Assembly (NCBI RefSeq): GCF_009646335.1
Contig: NZ_WJBU01000002.1
Span: 186,001 to 250,000 of the forward strand
Reading direction: 5' to 3'
DNA length: 64,000 nt
Origin: Caenimonas koreensis DSM 17982
Lineage (GTDB): Bacteria; Pseudomonadota; Gammaproteobacteria; Burkholderiales; Burkholderiaceae_C
Of this stretch, positions 38,121-47,609 are shown in pieces. A program made the translations under genes and the position numbers. The number at the start of each line of letters is the position of its first letter. Position 1 is the stretch's first letter. The notes beneath the pieces were generated by a model. That model was not told the origin of the DNA. It searched no databases and saw only the letters and a list, made by a program, of their open reading frames with translations.

Positions 38121-39035
38121 ATGCATTCCCCGATTCAGTACCCGACGATCGAAGACGCGATCGGCAATACGCCGCTCGTCGCGCTGCAACGCCTGAGCGC
38201 CGACGACAACCGCCAGCGCGGCAATGTCATCCTTGGCAAGCTCGAAGGCAACAACCCTGCGGGCTCCGTGAAAGACCGGCCCGCACTGTCGATGATCAAG
38301 CGCGCGCAAGAGCGCGGCGACATCAAGCCCGGCGACACGCTCATCGAGGCAACGTCGGGCAACACTGGCATTGCACTCGCGATGGCTGCTGCCATCAAGG
38401 GCTATCGCATGGTGTTGATCATGCCGGAGGACCTGTCGATTGAACGCGCGCAAACGATGAAGGCGTTCGGCGCCGAACTCGTGCTCACGCCCAAGAGCGG
38501 CGGCATGGAATACGCGCGTGACCTCGCCGAAAACATGCAGCGCGAAGGCAAGGGCGTGGTGCTCGACCAGTTCGCCAATGCAGACAATCCGCGCATCCAT
38601 TACGAGACCACCGGCCCCGAGCTTTGGGCGCAGACGCAAGGCCGCATCACGCATTTCGTGAGCGCCATGGGCACGACAGGCACCATTACCGGCGTCTCGC
38701 GCTTTCTCAAGGAGAAGAACCCCGCGATCCGCATCATTGGCGCGCAGCCGAGCGAGGGTTCGCGCATTCCGGGCATTCGCAAGTGGCCGCAGGCCTACAT
38801 GCCCAAAATCTATGACGCGAGCACCGTTGACGAGCTGGTCTACGTGAGCCAGGACGATGCCGAAGAAACGTGCCGGCGTCTCGCACGCGATGAAGGCATC
38901 TTCGCGGGAATTTCCGCAGCCGGAGCCTGCTGGGTGGCGCAGCAGGTGGCCAGCCAGGTCGAGAACGCGACCATCGTGTTCATCGTGTGCGACCGCGGTG
39001 ATCGCTATCTTTCCACGGGCGTGTTCCCCGCCTGA
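38121..39035 (+). CDS. cysM: Cysteine synthase B (O-acetylserine sulfhydrylase B)
   Basis: This 304-residue PLP enzyme makes cysteine from O-acetylserine and sulfide or thiosulfate. IGNTPLV occurs near residue 14, the PLP lysine is in NNPAGSVKDRPA near 45, the phosphate/substrate loop is ATSGNTGIAL near 75, and SAMGTTGTITGVSR lies near 180. Start choice is open among GTG 38112, GTG 38115 and ATG 38121; the ATG gives the usual length (E. coli CysM 303). Its stop overlaps the Nudix start (TGATG). Confidence 0.95.
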   Translation: MHSPIQYPTIEDAIGNTPLVALQRLSADDNRQRGNVILGKLEGNNPAGSVKDRPALSMIKRAQERGDIKPGDTLIEATSGNTGIALAMAAAIKGYRMVLIMPEDLSIERAQTMKAFGAELVLTPKSGGMEYARDLAENMQREGKGVVLDQFANADNPRIHYETTGPELWAQTQGRITHFVSAMGTTGTITGVSRFLKEKNPAIRIIGAQPSEGSRIPGIRKWPQAYMPKIYDASTVDELVYVSQDDAEETCRRLARDEGIFAGISAAGACWVAQQVASQVENATIVFIVCDRGDRYLSTGVFPA

Positions 39036-39580
39036 TGGCCAGCACCATGCAGCACGAATACAAGTTCTGCCCCAACTGCGCGAGCGATCTGCAGTGGATC
39101 ACACAGGCCGAAGACGGCGGCGAGAAGCAGCGCCTGCGCTGCCCAGAGTGCGCATGGACGCACTGGAACAATCCGACGCCCGTGCTCGCGGCGGTGATCC
39201 AGTACCAGGATCGCATCCTGCTCGCACGCAACGCGGCATGGGCCAACAGCAAGATGTACGCGCTGATCACCGGCTTCATGGAAGCGGGCGAAACACCGCA
39301 AGAAGGTATTGCCCGCGAGATCAAGGAAGAAACAAATCTTGATGCGACCGAGCTGAACCTGATCGGCGTGTATGACTTCCAGCGGATGAACCAGGTCATC
39401 ATCGCCTACCATGCGCTCGCGCAAGGGGAAGTGCGCTTGTCACCCGAGCTCGTTGACTACAAGCTCTATGAGTACGACGCGATCAAGTGCTGGCCAGCGG
39501 GCACCGGGTATGCGCTGGCCGACTGGCTCAAAGGCCGCGGCTACAACCCCGAGTTCATCGAATTTGCGAAACGCGTGTAA
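39035..39580 (+). CDS. Nudix hydrolase with N-terminal zinc ribbon
   Basis: This 181-residue protein starts at the ATG overlapping the cysM stop. Residues 12-45 form a zinc ribbon (CPNC...CPEC). The Nudix box is GFMEAGETPQEGIAREIKEE, then TNL, with Asn where the consensus has Gly. This ribbon-plus-Nudix layout recalls NADH pyrophosphatases but the protein is shorter, so the substrate is undecided. Coupling to cysM and tusA suggests cotranscription rather than a shared pathway. Confidence 0.88.
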   Translation: MASTMQHEYKFCPNCASDLQWITQAEDGGEKQRLRCPECAWTHWNNPTPVLAAVIQYQDRILLARNAAWANSKMYALITGFMEAGETPQEGIAREIKEETNLDATELNLIGVYDFQRMNQVIIAYHALAQGEVRLSPELVDYKLYEYDAIKCWPAGTGYALADWLKGRGYNPEFIEFAKRV

Positions 39581-39591
39581 GGACAGTCATC

Positions 39592-39819
39592 ATGGAAATT
39601 CACAAAGAAGTCGACACGCGCGGGCTGAACTGCCCACTGCCCATTCTGAAGGCCAAGAAGGCGCTGACGGACATGGTGTCGGGCCAGCTGCTGCGCGTCA
39701 TCGCGACCGATGCCGGATCGGTGCGTGACTTCCAGGCGTTTGCCAAGCAAACGGGCAATGAACTCGTCGAGCAGGAAACACTGGGCGACGAATTCATCCA
39801 CGTCTTGCGCAGGCGCTGA
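39592..39819 (+). CDS. Sulfur carrier protein TusA/SirA family
   Basis: This 75-residue protein has the signature RGLNCPLPILKAKKAL near residues 10-25. The Cys of CPxP carries persulfide sulfur in tRNA thiolation or other sulfur relays. The ATG at 39592 follows AAGGAC. It is the last gene of cysM-Nudix-tusA, which places sulfide incorporation and sulfur relay together. The stop is 2 bases from the convergent galU stop with no terminator between. Confidence 0.92.
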   Translation: MEIHKEVDTRGLNCPLPILKAKKALTDMVSGQLLRVIATDAGSVRDFQAFAKQTGNELVEQETLGDEFIHVLRRR

Positions 39820-39821
39820 GC

Positions 39822-40712
39822 TCAGGGGCTTTTCAACGCGCGCAGGTATTGCTGGAAGCCCGCGCCAACTTCGGGGTGCTTGAGGGCAAATTCCACCGTC
39901 GCTTCCAGAAAGCCCTGCTTGCTGCCGCAGTCGTAGCGCTTGCCTTCGTATTCGTACGCGTGCACACCTTCGGTCGCCATCAGCTTGGCGATGCCATCCG
40001 TGAGCTGGATCTCGCCACCCGCGCCGCGCGGGTTGTTGCGGATCTGCTCGAAGACGGCCGGCGTGAGGATGTAGCGCCCCGCGACGCCCATTCGCGAAGG
40101 TGCGACTTCGGGCTTGGGCTTTTCGACCATCCTGTCGACTTTGATGAGCCTGTCGCCAGCGTGGATGCCGGCGACGATGCCGTACCGCTGCACGTGGTCG
40201 ACAGGAACCTCCTGCACGGCTAACAAAGATGTCGGCACTTTGCGAAATACGTTGACCATTTGTGTCAGAACCGATGGCCCGTTGTCGGGGCCGCACATCA
40301 GGTCGTCAGCCAGGAGCACCGCAAACGGCTCATCGCCCACCAGGGGCTGCGCGCACAACACCGCATGGCCAAGACCGAGTGCGCGGGGCTGCCTGATATA
40401 GGAGCAGTCCATGTCCTCAGGCGTGAGACTGCGCAACAGCGCGAGCAGCTCGTCTTTCTGGCCGGCCTGCAATTCGTTCTCAAGTTCGTAGGCAGTATCG
40501 AAATGATCTTCGATGGCGCGCTTATTGCGTCCTGTCACGAAAATCATGTGGCGGATGCCGGCGGCGTAAGCCTCCTCAACCGCGTATTGAATGAGCGGCT
40601 TGTCCACAATGGGCAGCATCTCTTTGGGCTGGGCCTTGGTTGCCGGCAGGAACCGGGTTCCCAGGCCTGCCACCGGGAAGACGGCCTTGCGAATTTCTGT
40701 GACTTTGTTCAT
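39822..40712 (-). CDS. galU: UTP-glucose-1-phosphate uridylyltransferase
   Basis: This 296-residue nucleotidyltransferase makes UDP-glucose. It has the N-terminal nucleotide site [20 protein letters not shown], the DDLM metal/substrate block ([11 protein letters not shown] near residue 130), [11 protein letters not shown] and [10 protein letters not shown] near 225. Its length matches the E. coli enzyme. It is divergent from the hydroxyacid dehydrogenase and convergent with tusA. Confidence 0.97.
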   Translation of the reverse strand: MNKVTEIRKAVFPVAGLGTRFLPATKAQPKEMLPIVDKPLIQYAVEEAYAAGIRHMIFVTGRNKRAIEDHFDTAYELENELQAGQKDELLALLRSLTPEDMDCSYIRQPRALGLGHAVLCAQPLVGDEPFAVLLADDLMCGPDNGPSVLTQMVNVFRKVPTSLLAVQEVPVDHVQRYGIVAGIHAGDRLIKVDRMVEKPKPEVAPSRMGVAGRYILTPAVFEQIRNNPRGAGGEIQLTDGIAKLMATEGVHAYEYEGKRYDCGSKQGFLEATVEFALKHPEVGAGFQQYLRALKSP

Positions 40713-40818
40713 GGACTGGGAAAATGATTACCGCTAAAGTTTGCCCACTTTTTTTGGGCCGGGCATCGTAGTTTCGGATCGAAGTTCAGCTGTATCTGTC
40801 AGACAAGGACGCAACCCG

Positions 40819-41823
40819 GTGGACATCTTACTTCTCGAGCGGCTGGTGCCAGAAGCACTTGAATGGCTCGAGGCTCGCCACACGGTTGAGTGCCGCCCCG
40901 ACCTCGCGCTGGACGCGAGCGCGCTTCGCAAAGCCGCCTACAACGCACAGGCCATGGTGCTGCCGCGCAAGGTGGTTGTCACCAAAGAATTCCTCGACTT
41001 CGCACCCGTGCTCAAAGCCGTTGCGCGCATGCATGTCAGCAGCGACAACACCGATCTTGAAGCCTGCCGCGAACGCAACGTGCGCGTCATCCAGGCCACC
41101 ACCGCCAACGTGCGCTCCAACGCTGAATACCTGCTGGCAGCGCTGTTGCTGCTCTACAGGCGCGGTATCGGCTCATCGCTGATCGGTGACCGTCATGCGG
41201 ACATTCGCCTGGGCCGTGAACTCCATGGCAGTACGGTCGGCATCATGGGCCTGGCGCCTACCGCCCACGCGCTGGCCATGATGCTCAGCGCACTGGGCGC
41301 CAAGCTCATTGGCTACGACCCGGCCGTGCACCACACGGCGCCGATCTGGAGCCGTTTGCAGATCCAGCCTGTGAGCCTGCAGGAGCTGTTGACGCAATCA
41401 GATTCGATTTCCGTGCAGATGATCTATGCATCGCGCTACCAGCGCTTCATCAACGACAAGCTGCTGGCCCACTGCAAGCCGGGCCAACTGTGGGTGAGCA
41501 TCAGCCGCTCGCAGTTGTTTGACCCGCATGGCCTGGCGGCCGCTTTGTCTGATGGCCGTATCGAAGCCTGCATGCTTGACGGCGCCGAGGCGGGCTTTGC
41601 CTCCAAGGGCTCGCCGTTGCATGAGCTGGAAAACCTGTTCATCACGCCGCGCCTGGGTTCGCACACGCGCGAGTCGAGGCTGCGTGCCAGCTGGTACGTC
41701 GCGCATCGCATTCACGAAACGCTCACGGCCGTGCGACCAACCGGAATGGACGCGTTGAGCAGCCAGCACATGGACCTGGAGCTGCCGGGCCCCGAGCCCA
41801 CGCCCCAGTTCATCATTCGCTAA
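40819..41823 (+). CDS. D-2-hydroxyacid dehydrogenase family protein, atypical
   Basis: This 334-residue protein starts at GTG 40819 with AAGGA ten bases upstream; an earlier TTG at 40741 is in frame but lies in a non-coding T-rich stretch. The Rossmann part GSTVGIMGLAPTAHALAMML departs from GxGxxG. The late catalytic region keeps a His (GSHTRES) and an Arg-like site (VSISRSQLFD), as in phosphoglycerate and formate dehydrogenase relatives. It may reduce a 2-keto acid, or may have lost activity. No pathway partner is adjacent. Confidence 0.78.
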   Translation: MDILLLERLVPEALEWLEARHTVECRPDLALDASALRKAAYNAQAMVLPRKVVVTKEFLDFAPVLKAVARMHVSSDNTDLEACRERNVRVIQATTANVRSNAEYLLAALLLLYRRGIGSSLIGDRHADIRLGRELHGSTVGIMGLAPTAHALAMMLSALGAKLIGYDPAVHHTAPIWSRLQIQPVSLQELLTQSDSISVQMIYASRYQRFINDKLLAHCKPGQLWVSISRSQLFDPHGLAAALSDGRIEACMLDGAEAGFASKGSPLHELENLFITPRLGSHTRESRLRASWYVAHRIHETLTAVRPTGMDALSSQHMDLELPGPEPTPQFIIR

Positions 41824-41868
41824 CAGCCGGTCGCGGCCAGGCCCGCGGTCTCCGGGCCACGGGCCAGG

Positions 41869-44772
41869 TCAGCCCAGGCGCGCCAGCTGCTCCTGCAGCT
41901 TGGCCAGCGTCACCGTGAAGTCAGCGATCCGCGTGCGTTCCTGCTCGATCACCGCTGGCGGTGCCTTCGCCACGAAAGCCTCATTCGACAGCTTGGTGGT
42001 GGCTTTGGTGAGCTCTGCCTGCAGCCGCGCGACTTCCTTGCCGATACGCGCTTTCTCAGCGGCAACATCGATCTGCATGAACAGGCACAGGCGCGTCTCA
42101 CCGACCACGGCTACGGGAGCGGACTGCGCTGCTGCAGCCCACGCCGATTCATCGTCGAACACTTTCACTTCGCTCAGTCGTGCCAGCGCTTGCAACACGG
42201 GTGCAGCTTGCTGCAAAAAGGCCGAATCGCCCACTGCGTAGAGCGGCAGCCGCGTACCCGGTGACACATTCAATTCGCCACGCAGCTGGCGGCAGCTCTC
42301 GACCATCGACTTCAGCCGGTCGACATGCGCGATGGCAACCGGGTCGATCTTTGCGGGTTGCGATTGCGGATAGGGCGCAATGCTCACGGACTCACCCGCG
42401 ATGCCAGCCACTGGCGCGACCTTTTGCCACAGCTCTTCCGTGATGAACGGAATGACCGGGTGCGCCAGCCGCAAGATCGCTTCGAGCGTGCGGATCAGTG
42501 TGCGGCGCGTGGCGCGCTGCCTGCTCTCGTCATTGACCTTGGCGGCTTCACGCAGCTGCACCTTGGCAATCTCAAGGTACCAGTCGCAGTACTCGTTCCA
42601 TGCGAAGTCGTAGATCGTGTTCGCGACGTTGTCGAGCCGGTAGTCGGCAAAGCCTTGCGCCACTTCGGCCTCGACCTTCTGCAGCACCGAGCTGATCCAG
42701 CGGTCGGCCTGGCTGAAGTTCATGTAGCCGTGTGCGGGGCCGCCGGGCTGGCATTCCTGCTTGGTGTGTTCCTTCAGCCCGCAGTCTTCGCCCTCGCAAT
42801 TCATCAGCACGAAAGCCGTTGCGTTCCAGAGCTTGTTGCAGAAGTTGCGATAGCCCTCGCATCGCTTCGTGTCGAAGTTGATGTTGCGCCCGAGCGTGGC
42901 GTAGCTCGCCATCGTGAAGCGCAAGGCATCCGCGCCAAACGCCGGAATCCCTTCAGGAAATTCCTTCTCGGTGTTCTTGCGCACGGCAGGCGCTGTCTCG
43001 GGCTTGCGCAGGCCAGTGGCGCGCTTGTCGAGCAGCGGCGCGAGCGCAATGCCGTCGATCAGGTCGACCGGGTCGAGCACGTTGCCTTCCGATTTGCTCA
43101 TCTTGTGCCCATGCGAATCACGCACCAGGCCGTGGATGTACACGTGGCGGAAGGGCACCTGCCCCGTGAAGTGCGTCGTCATCATGATCATCCGGGCGAC
43201 CCAGAAGAAGATGATGTCGTAGCCGGTAACGAGTACTGTGGAAGGCAGGTACAGATCCATGTCCTTCGTCTTCTCGGGCCAGCCGAGGGTCGAGAAGGGC
43301 ACGAGGGCCGATGAATACCACGTGTCGAGCACGTCCTCGTCGCGGCGCAGCGTTTTGCCGGGCGCCTTCGCCTGTGCTTCAGCCTCACTGCGAGCGACGT
43401 ACACATTGCCTTCGCCGTCGTACCAGGCCGGGATCTGGTGGCCCCACCACAGCTGGCGCGAAATGCACCAGTCCTGGATGTTGTTCATCCACTGGTTGTA
43501 AGTGTTGACCCAGTTCTCGGGCACGAACTTCACGGCGCCGGAGTCCACGGCGTCGATGGCTTTTTGCGCGATCGACTTGCCCGTCGGGTCCTTGTCGCTG
43601 ACTTTCGACATCGCCACCCACCACTGATCGGTGAGCATCGGCTCGACAATCTGGCCGGTGCGGGCGCAGCGCGGCACCATCAGCTTGTGCTTGCGCTTTT
43701 CCACGAGCAGGCCGAGCGCTTCAAGATCGGCCACCACCTTCTTGCGCGCATCGAAGCGGTCAAGGCCGCGATACGCAGCGGGCGCGTTGTCGTTGATCTT
43801 GGCGTCGAGCGTGAGCACGCCGATCATCGGCAGCTTGTGGCGCAGGCCGACGGCATAGTCGTTCTGGTCGTGCGCAGGGGTGACCTTCACGACGCCTGTG
43901 CCGAATTCCTTGTCGACGTATTCATCGGCGATGACGGGAATGCTGCGGCCGCACAGCGGCAGCGTCACCTGCTTGCCGATCAGGTGCTGGTAGCGATCGT
44001 CATCGGGGTGGACCATCACGGCCGTGTCGCCCAGCATCGTTTCAGGGCGCGTTGTCGCCACGGTGAGTGAGTCTGAGGCCGCAGCCGCAAGGCTGCCATC
44101 CGGATCCACCAACGGATAGCGGATGTGCCAGAGAAAGCCGTCTTCCTCTTCGCTTTCCACTTCGAGGTCGCTCACCGCCGTCTTGAGCTCAGGGTCCCAG
44201 TTCACGAGCCGCTTGCCGCGATAGATCAGGCCCTGTTCGTACAACTGCACAAACGTTTCGGTCACGATCTTCGACAGGCCCTCGTCCATCGTGAAGTACT
44301 CGTGCGACCAGTCAACGCTGTCGCCCATGCGGCGCATCTGCGTGGTGATGGTGTTGCCGCTTTGCTCCTTCCACTCCCACACGCGCGAGACGAAATTCTT
44401 GCGGCCGAGGTCATGGCGCGACTGGCCTTGCTCTTGCAACTGGCGCTCGACCACGATCTGCGTTGCGATACCCGCGTGGTCGGTGCCCGGTACCCACAGC
44501 GTGTTCAAGCCGCGCATGCGGTGGTAGCGCGTGAGCGAATCCATGATCGTCTGGTTGAACGCATGGCCCATGTGCAGCGTGCCGGTAACGTTCGGTGGCG
44601 GCAGCTGGATCGAGAAGGCGCCGGCCTCGTCGTTGGCGACGCCCGTTCCGCGATAGCCTGCGCGCCCGTAGCCGCGCTGTTCCCACAGCGGACCCCAGCG
44701 CGCCTCGATGGCGGCGGGTTCGAATGATTTGGACAGGCTCTTCAGCCCGGGTTGCTCGCGCGTATCGCTCAT
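41869..44772 (-). CDS. valS: Valyl-tRNA synthetase
   Basis: This 967-residue class I synthetase has the HIGH motif as HMGH in [17 protein letters not shown] near residue 78, the KMSKS loop [14 protein letters not shown] near 565, editing-domain blocks such as [13 protein letters not shown], and the C-terminal coiled-coil arm ([20 protein letters not shown]). The ATG at 44772 is preferred, with AGGTG ten bases upstream; a GTG 12 bases earlier is also in frame. Confidence 0.98.
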   Translation of the reverse strand: MSDTREQPGLKSLSKSFEPAAIEARWGPLWEQRGYGRAGYRGTGVANDEAGAFSIQLPPPNVTGTLHMGHAFNQTIMDSLTRYHRMRGLNTLWVPGTDHAGIATQIVVERQLQEQGQSRHDLGRKNFVSRVWEWKEQSGNTITTQMRRMGDSVDWSHEYFTMDEGLSKIVTETFVQLYEQGLIYRGKRLVNWDPELKTAVSDLEVESEEEDGFLWHIRYPLVDPDGSLAAAASDSLTVATTRPETMLGDTAVMVHPDDDRYQHLIGKQVTLPLCGRSIPVIADEYVDKEFGTGVVKVTPAHDQNDYAVGLRHKLPMIGVLTLDAKINDNAPAAYRGLDRFDARKKVVADLEALGLLVEKRKHKLMVPRCARTGQIVEPMLTDQWWVAMSKVSDKDPTGKSIAQKAIDAVDSGAVKFVPENWVNTYNQWMNNIQDWCISRQLWWGHQIPAWYDGEGNVYVARSEAEAQAKAPGKTLRRDEDVLDTWYSSALVPFSTLGWPEKTKDMDLYLPSTVLVTGYDIIFFWVARMIMMTTHFTGQVPFRHVYIHGLVRDSHGHKMSKSEGNVLDPVDLIDGIALAPLLDKRATGLRKPETAPAVRKNTEKEFPEGIPAFGADALRFTMASYATLGRNINFDTKRCEGYRNFCNKLWNATAFVLMNCEGEDCGLKEHTKQECQPGGPAHGYMNFSQADRWISSVLQKVEAEVAQGFADYRLDNVANTIYDFAWNEYCDWYLEIAKVQLREAAKVNDESRQRATRRTLIRTLEAILRLAHPVIPFITEELWQKVAPVAGIAGESVSIAPYPQSQPAKIDPVAIAHVDRLKSMVESCRQLRGELNVSPGTRLPLYAVGDSAFLQQAAPVLQALARLSEVKVFDDESAWAAAAQSAPVAVVGETRLCLFMQIDVAAEKARIGKEVARLQAELTKATTKLSNEAFVAKAPPAVIEQERTRIADFTVTLAKLQEQLARLG

Positions 44773-44843
44773 AGATGGTGTCACCTGAAAAATCGCTGGT
44801 GCGACTCTTCAGGTACCTGGCTCTTCGTGGTGGAGGCCAGATT

Positions 44844-45032
44844 TTACGTTGGCAACTGCCGCGCTGCGTCGATGCATTCCTTGAGCAGCTTCGCGTCGCC
44901 GATCTGGTTGGCCAGCAGCAGGATCAGCCGGGCATTGAGCAGTTGCGATTCGTCGGCAGACAGCCCCTCGTGCGAGTCGAGCAGCTGCTCGTAAAAGCCA
45001 TCGGCGTCCTGCAGGTTCAGCGCTGTTTTCAT
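44844..45032 (-). CDS. DUF2783 domain protein
   Basis: This is a 62-residue acidic helical protein, MKTALNLQDADGFYEQLLDSH..., ending IDAARQLPT. It matches my recollection of DUF2783, small proteins coded next to MhpA-type flavin monooxygenases. Its ATG overlaps the monooxygenase stop (ATGA). It has no membrane segment or cysteine. It may be a small partner or stabiliser of the monooxygenase; no activity is known. Confidence 0.8.
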   Translation of the reverse strand: MKTALNLQDADGFYEQLLDSHEGLSADESQLLNARLILLLANQIGDAKLLKECIDAARQLPT

Positions 45033-46744
45033 TTGTCACCTCCCACTGCGCCAAGCGCCCTGGCCAGCGCGTCGATCAGCGATGCATCCACTACTTCACC
45101 AGTCGCCGCGATATAGCTGTCAGGCCGCAGCAGCGCCCATGCGTGGCCGAAGACATGGCACGCGCCCTGCAGGTGGCCTTTGGGGTCGCGCACATGTTCC
45201 TTCACGCGGGCCGGCTCGTCGGCGCCGAGCACCTGCACGCACAACAGCGGCGCGCTCGCGGCCAAGGCTTTTGTGCGTTCGATGCAGGCGTCGCTCACGT
45301 CACCAAACAGCAGCAACAGCATGCGGCTGCCGGCCCATGCGAGCAGGTCGTTCACCGTGCCCGCCGAGCCGTCTGCCCACTGGAACGAAACGTTCTGCAC
45401 CGGCAGGCCGCCCGTGTCGCAGCACGCGCTGGAGCGTGTGTACGGATTGGCAATCGCCATGCGCCCCGTGTTGACGAACTGCCGCGCAAACACGTGTTGC
45501 CGCGCGAGGCTGAGCGCCGCTGTGCGAAACAGCTTTTCAACCCCATCGGCAGGCCGCAGGAAGCGCGCCGTGCGGTTGGTCACCAGCACGTTCTGCGTCG
45601 CCGCTTCATGCCGCTCGTCGTGATAGCTGTCGAGCAAGGCGGGTGCCGCGTGGCCGCTCATGACCGCCGCGAGCTTCCACGCCAGGTTGTCTGCATCGGC
45701 AATGCCGGTGTTGCCGCCACGCGCGCCGAAGGGGCTCACGACTTTGGCTGCATCGCCCATGAAGAACACGCGGCCGCAACGCATCTTGTCGATGCATTCG
45801 CTGCGATAGGCATAGGGGCCAACCCAGACAATCTCGATCTCGCAGTCCGCGCCGAACTGCCGCGTGAGCCGCTCGCGCACCACGTCTTCGCGGCTGACTT
45901 GCTCGGGGTCAGCGTGCGGCGCCATCTGGTAGTCGATGCGCCAGACGTTATCGCCCATCAGGTGCTGCCACACCGCGCGGTTTTCATTGAACGGTGCTTC
46001 GATCCACGTGTGCCGCTCCACGGGCGGATGCTTGCTGAAACGCACATCGGCAATGCACCACCTGTCGTCGCCCTTCCTGGCTGTGACCGATGCACCCGCC
46101 CATGCGCGAAACGGGCTGCGCGAGCCCGTCGCGTCGATCACATGCTCGGCGCGAATGCGGTAGTCGCCCGCAGGCGTCGTGACGGTGAGCGTCGCGCCCG
46201 CGTCGTCCTGCTCGAAGCCGATCACGCGGTTACTCCAGCGGATCTCAGCGTGGCCGAGATCGTGGATGCGCTCGACAAGGTAGCCCTCGATGTAGAACTG
46301 CTGGATGTTGATGAAGGGCGGCTGCGACGAGAGGTTGAATGCGCCTTGCTGGCGCAGGTCGAACGAATACACCTCATCGTTGCCCGCGAACGTGCGGCCC
46401 ACGCTCCACTGGATGCCCTTGGCGGCGATGCGTTCATAAATGCCCAGGCGCTCGAAGATTTCAAGCGAGCGCTGCGTGTAGCAGATGCCGCGCGACGAAG
46501 CGCCTTTGACGCCCACGGTGTTGTCTTCGTCGAGCAGCACGCAGCGGATGCCGTGGCGTGCGAGCAGGCCAGCGAGCGTCAGGCCCGCCAGTCCGCCACC
46601 GACGATCACGATGGGGTGATGCGCCGTCTCACCGCTTGCGATTTCAGGCGGCGCGACGAAAGGGTATTCAGGCAGCTGGTAGCCGCTGCCCGCGGTGAAC
46701 TCGTAGCTGTTTGAGAAGCTTGTGGGCGCGTAGTGCGTGGCCAT
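45029..46744 (-). CDS. FAD-dependent aromatic monooxygenase (MhpA/PHBH group)
   Basis: This 571-residue flavoprotein has the FAD motif IVIVGGGLAGLTLAGLLARHG near residue 46 (quoted in part: VIVGGGLAGLTLAGLLARHG), the DG-type stretch VIDATGSRSPFRAWAG near 207, and the second FAD site GRVFFMGDAAKVVSPFGARG near 330. A thioredoxin-like C-terminal part (LLLLFGDVSDACIERT) is as in MhpA and phenol hydroxylases. It likely hydroxylates an aromatic ring with NAD(P)H and O2. It sits between a VOC-family gene, a likely ring-cleavage or related step, and DUF2783. Confidence 0.9.
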   Translation of the reverse strand: MATHYAPTSFSNSYEFTAGSGYQLPEYPFVAPPEIASGETAHHPIVIVGGGLAGLTLAGLLARHGIRCVLLDEDNTVGVKGASSRGICYTQRSLEIFERLGIYERIAAKGIQWSVGRTFAGNDEVYSFDLRQQGAFNLSSQPPFINIQQFYIEGYLVERIHDLGHAEIRWSNRVIGFEQDDAGATLTVTTPAGDYRIRAEHVIDATGSRSPFRAWAGASVTARKGDDRWCIADVRFSKHPPVERHTWIEAPFNENRAVWQHLMGDNVWRIDYQMAPHADPEQVSREDVVRERLTRQFGADCEIEIVWVGPYAYRSECIDKMRCGRVFFMGDAAKVVSPFGARGGNTGIADADNLAWKLAAVMSGHAAPALLDSYHDERHEAATQNVLVTNRTARFLRPADGVEKLFRTAALSLARQHVFARQFVNTGRMAIANPYTRSSACCDTGGLPVQNVSFQWADGSAGTVNDLLAWAGSRMLLLLFGDVSDACIERTKALAASAPLLCVQVLGADEPARVKEHVRDPKGHLQGACHVFGHAWALLRPDSYIAATGEVVDASLIDALARALGAVGGDK

Positions 46745-46746
46745 GC

Positions 46747-47382
46747 CTAGTCCTTCTTCACGAACTCCGGCCTGTCGTTTTGCTGCGGCTTCAGCGCGCC
46801 TGCGGCGCGGCCGGCAGCGCGGTCGGCGCGCCACTGCTCCTTGCGGGCCGTCCATTCGGCAAGCCGCGCATGCGCAGTCTTGCTCTCTTGCAGCATCTGG
46901 AATTCATCGGCGAATTGCGCGGTGAGCTCCAGGCGCACGCCGTTGGGGTCGAAGAAGTAGATGCTGTGGAAGATGTGATGGTCGGTGATGCCCAGCACGT
47001 CAATACCGTGCGCTTCAAGCCGCGCCTTCATGTCGCGCAAGTCTTGCTGCGAATCCACGCGAAATGAAATGTGATTGACCCACGCTGGCGTGTTGGGTGA
47101 GGGCAGGGCCGCCTCGTCGTTGCCGAGATCGAAAAACGCGATGAACGAGCCGTCTTGCAGCCGGAAGAAAAAGTGCGTGTACGGGCAGTATTCACCCGTG
47201 CTTGGCACCACATCGCTCTGGATGATGTGATACAGCGGCAAGCCCAGGATGTCTTCATAGAAGTGCCGCGTTTCCTCTGCGTCTTTCGCGCGGTAGGCAT
47301 AGTGGTGCAGCTGGTGAATAGGCGCTGGTGCGGGCAGCGTGGAACCCACAGCCTGGGGAGAAGATTTGAGGACGGCGTTCAT
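46747..47382 (-). CDS. VOC-family protein, possible extradiol-type dioxygenase
   Basis: This 211-residue protein has the vicinal-oxygen-chelate fold. HQLHHYAYRAKDAEETRHFY near residue 24 gives the first metal His, VNHISFRV the second, and FDPNGVRLEL the Glu. These are the three ligands of glyoxalase/extradiol enzymes. A C-terminal basic tail follows. The ATG at 47382 has GGAAGAG upstream. It leads the operon with the flavin monooxygenase 2 bases behind, fitting hydroxylation followed by ring opening, though the substrate is unknown. Confidence 0.85.
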   Translation of the reverse strand: MNAVLKSSPQAVGSTLPAPAPIHQLHHYAYRAKDAEETRHFYEDILGLPLYHIIQSDVVPSTGEYCPYTHFFFRLQDGSFIAFFDLGNDEAALPSPNTPAWVNHISFRVDSQQDLRDMKARLEAHGIDVLGITDHHIFHSIYFFDPNGVRLELTAQFADEFQMLQESKTAHARLAEWTARKEQWRADRAAGRAAGALKPQQNDRPEFVKKD

Positions 47383-47398
47383 GTCTCTTCCGTTTACT

Positions 47399-47432
47399 AA
47401 TGCGTAACGCATTTACTATACCGTAATGCATG
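47399..47432. promoter_or_regulatory. Operator-like palindrome at the VOC operon promoter
   Basis: AATGCGTAACGCATT (47399-47413) is a 15-base palindrome with 7-base arms. The related CGTAATGCAT follows at 47422-47431. Between them lies ACTATA, which is TATAGT on the minus strand (47415-47420), a good -10 for the VOC gene. The palindrome would cover the start of transcription, so repression by a MarR/TetR/GntR-type protein is likely. No such regulator gene lies nearby. Confidence 0.65.
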
Positions 47433-47500
47433 GCGTCGCGGCCAAGAGCCGTTGGAGGGCGGGGAGCGTCACGCGTTAAGCCTCGCGTCAGGCAACAAGC

Positions 47501-47513
47501 CGCGTAATGCATT
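47501..47513. promoter_or_regulatory. Third copy of the CGTAAYGCAT motif
   Basis: CGCGTAATGCATT at 47501-47513 matches the operator core at 47403-47412 in 9 of 10 positions (CGTAATGCAT vs CGTAACGCAT) and equals the copy at 47422. It lies 111 bases before the effector-like gene on the plus strand, so the same regulator could also act there or form a loop. Confidence 0.5.
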
Positions 47514-47555
47514 GGTTTGCAAATATGATCGGCGCGCGCTGATCTCCCGCTCCCG

Positions 47556-47609
47556 CTTGCAGTACGGAGCGTGTCCCAACCCGTAGCCCGCGAGAGCCGG
47601 TACTGCAAG
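47556..47609 (+). repeat. Inverted repeat in the leader of the ankyrin-like gene
   Basis: CTTGCAGTAC (47556-47565) and GTACTGCAAG (47600-47609) are perfect 10-base complements, 34 bases apart, ending 14 bases before the start codon. As RNA this is a stem that would sit next to the ribosome site, or as DNA a split operator. No Shine-Dalgarno is obvious between it and the ATG. Confidence 0.6.

Noticed and set aside
40735..40765. Flagellar sigma-28 promoter before the hydroxyacid dehydrogenase
   Set aside because: TAAAGTTT matches the -35 but the best GCCG-type -10 is 15 bases away instead of 11 and incomplete.
40741..40818. TTG start at 40741 for the hydroxyacid dehydrogenase
   Set aside because: The stretch contains a T-rich intergenic segment and no ribosome site; GTG 40819 has AAGGA upstream and gives a normal N-terminus.
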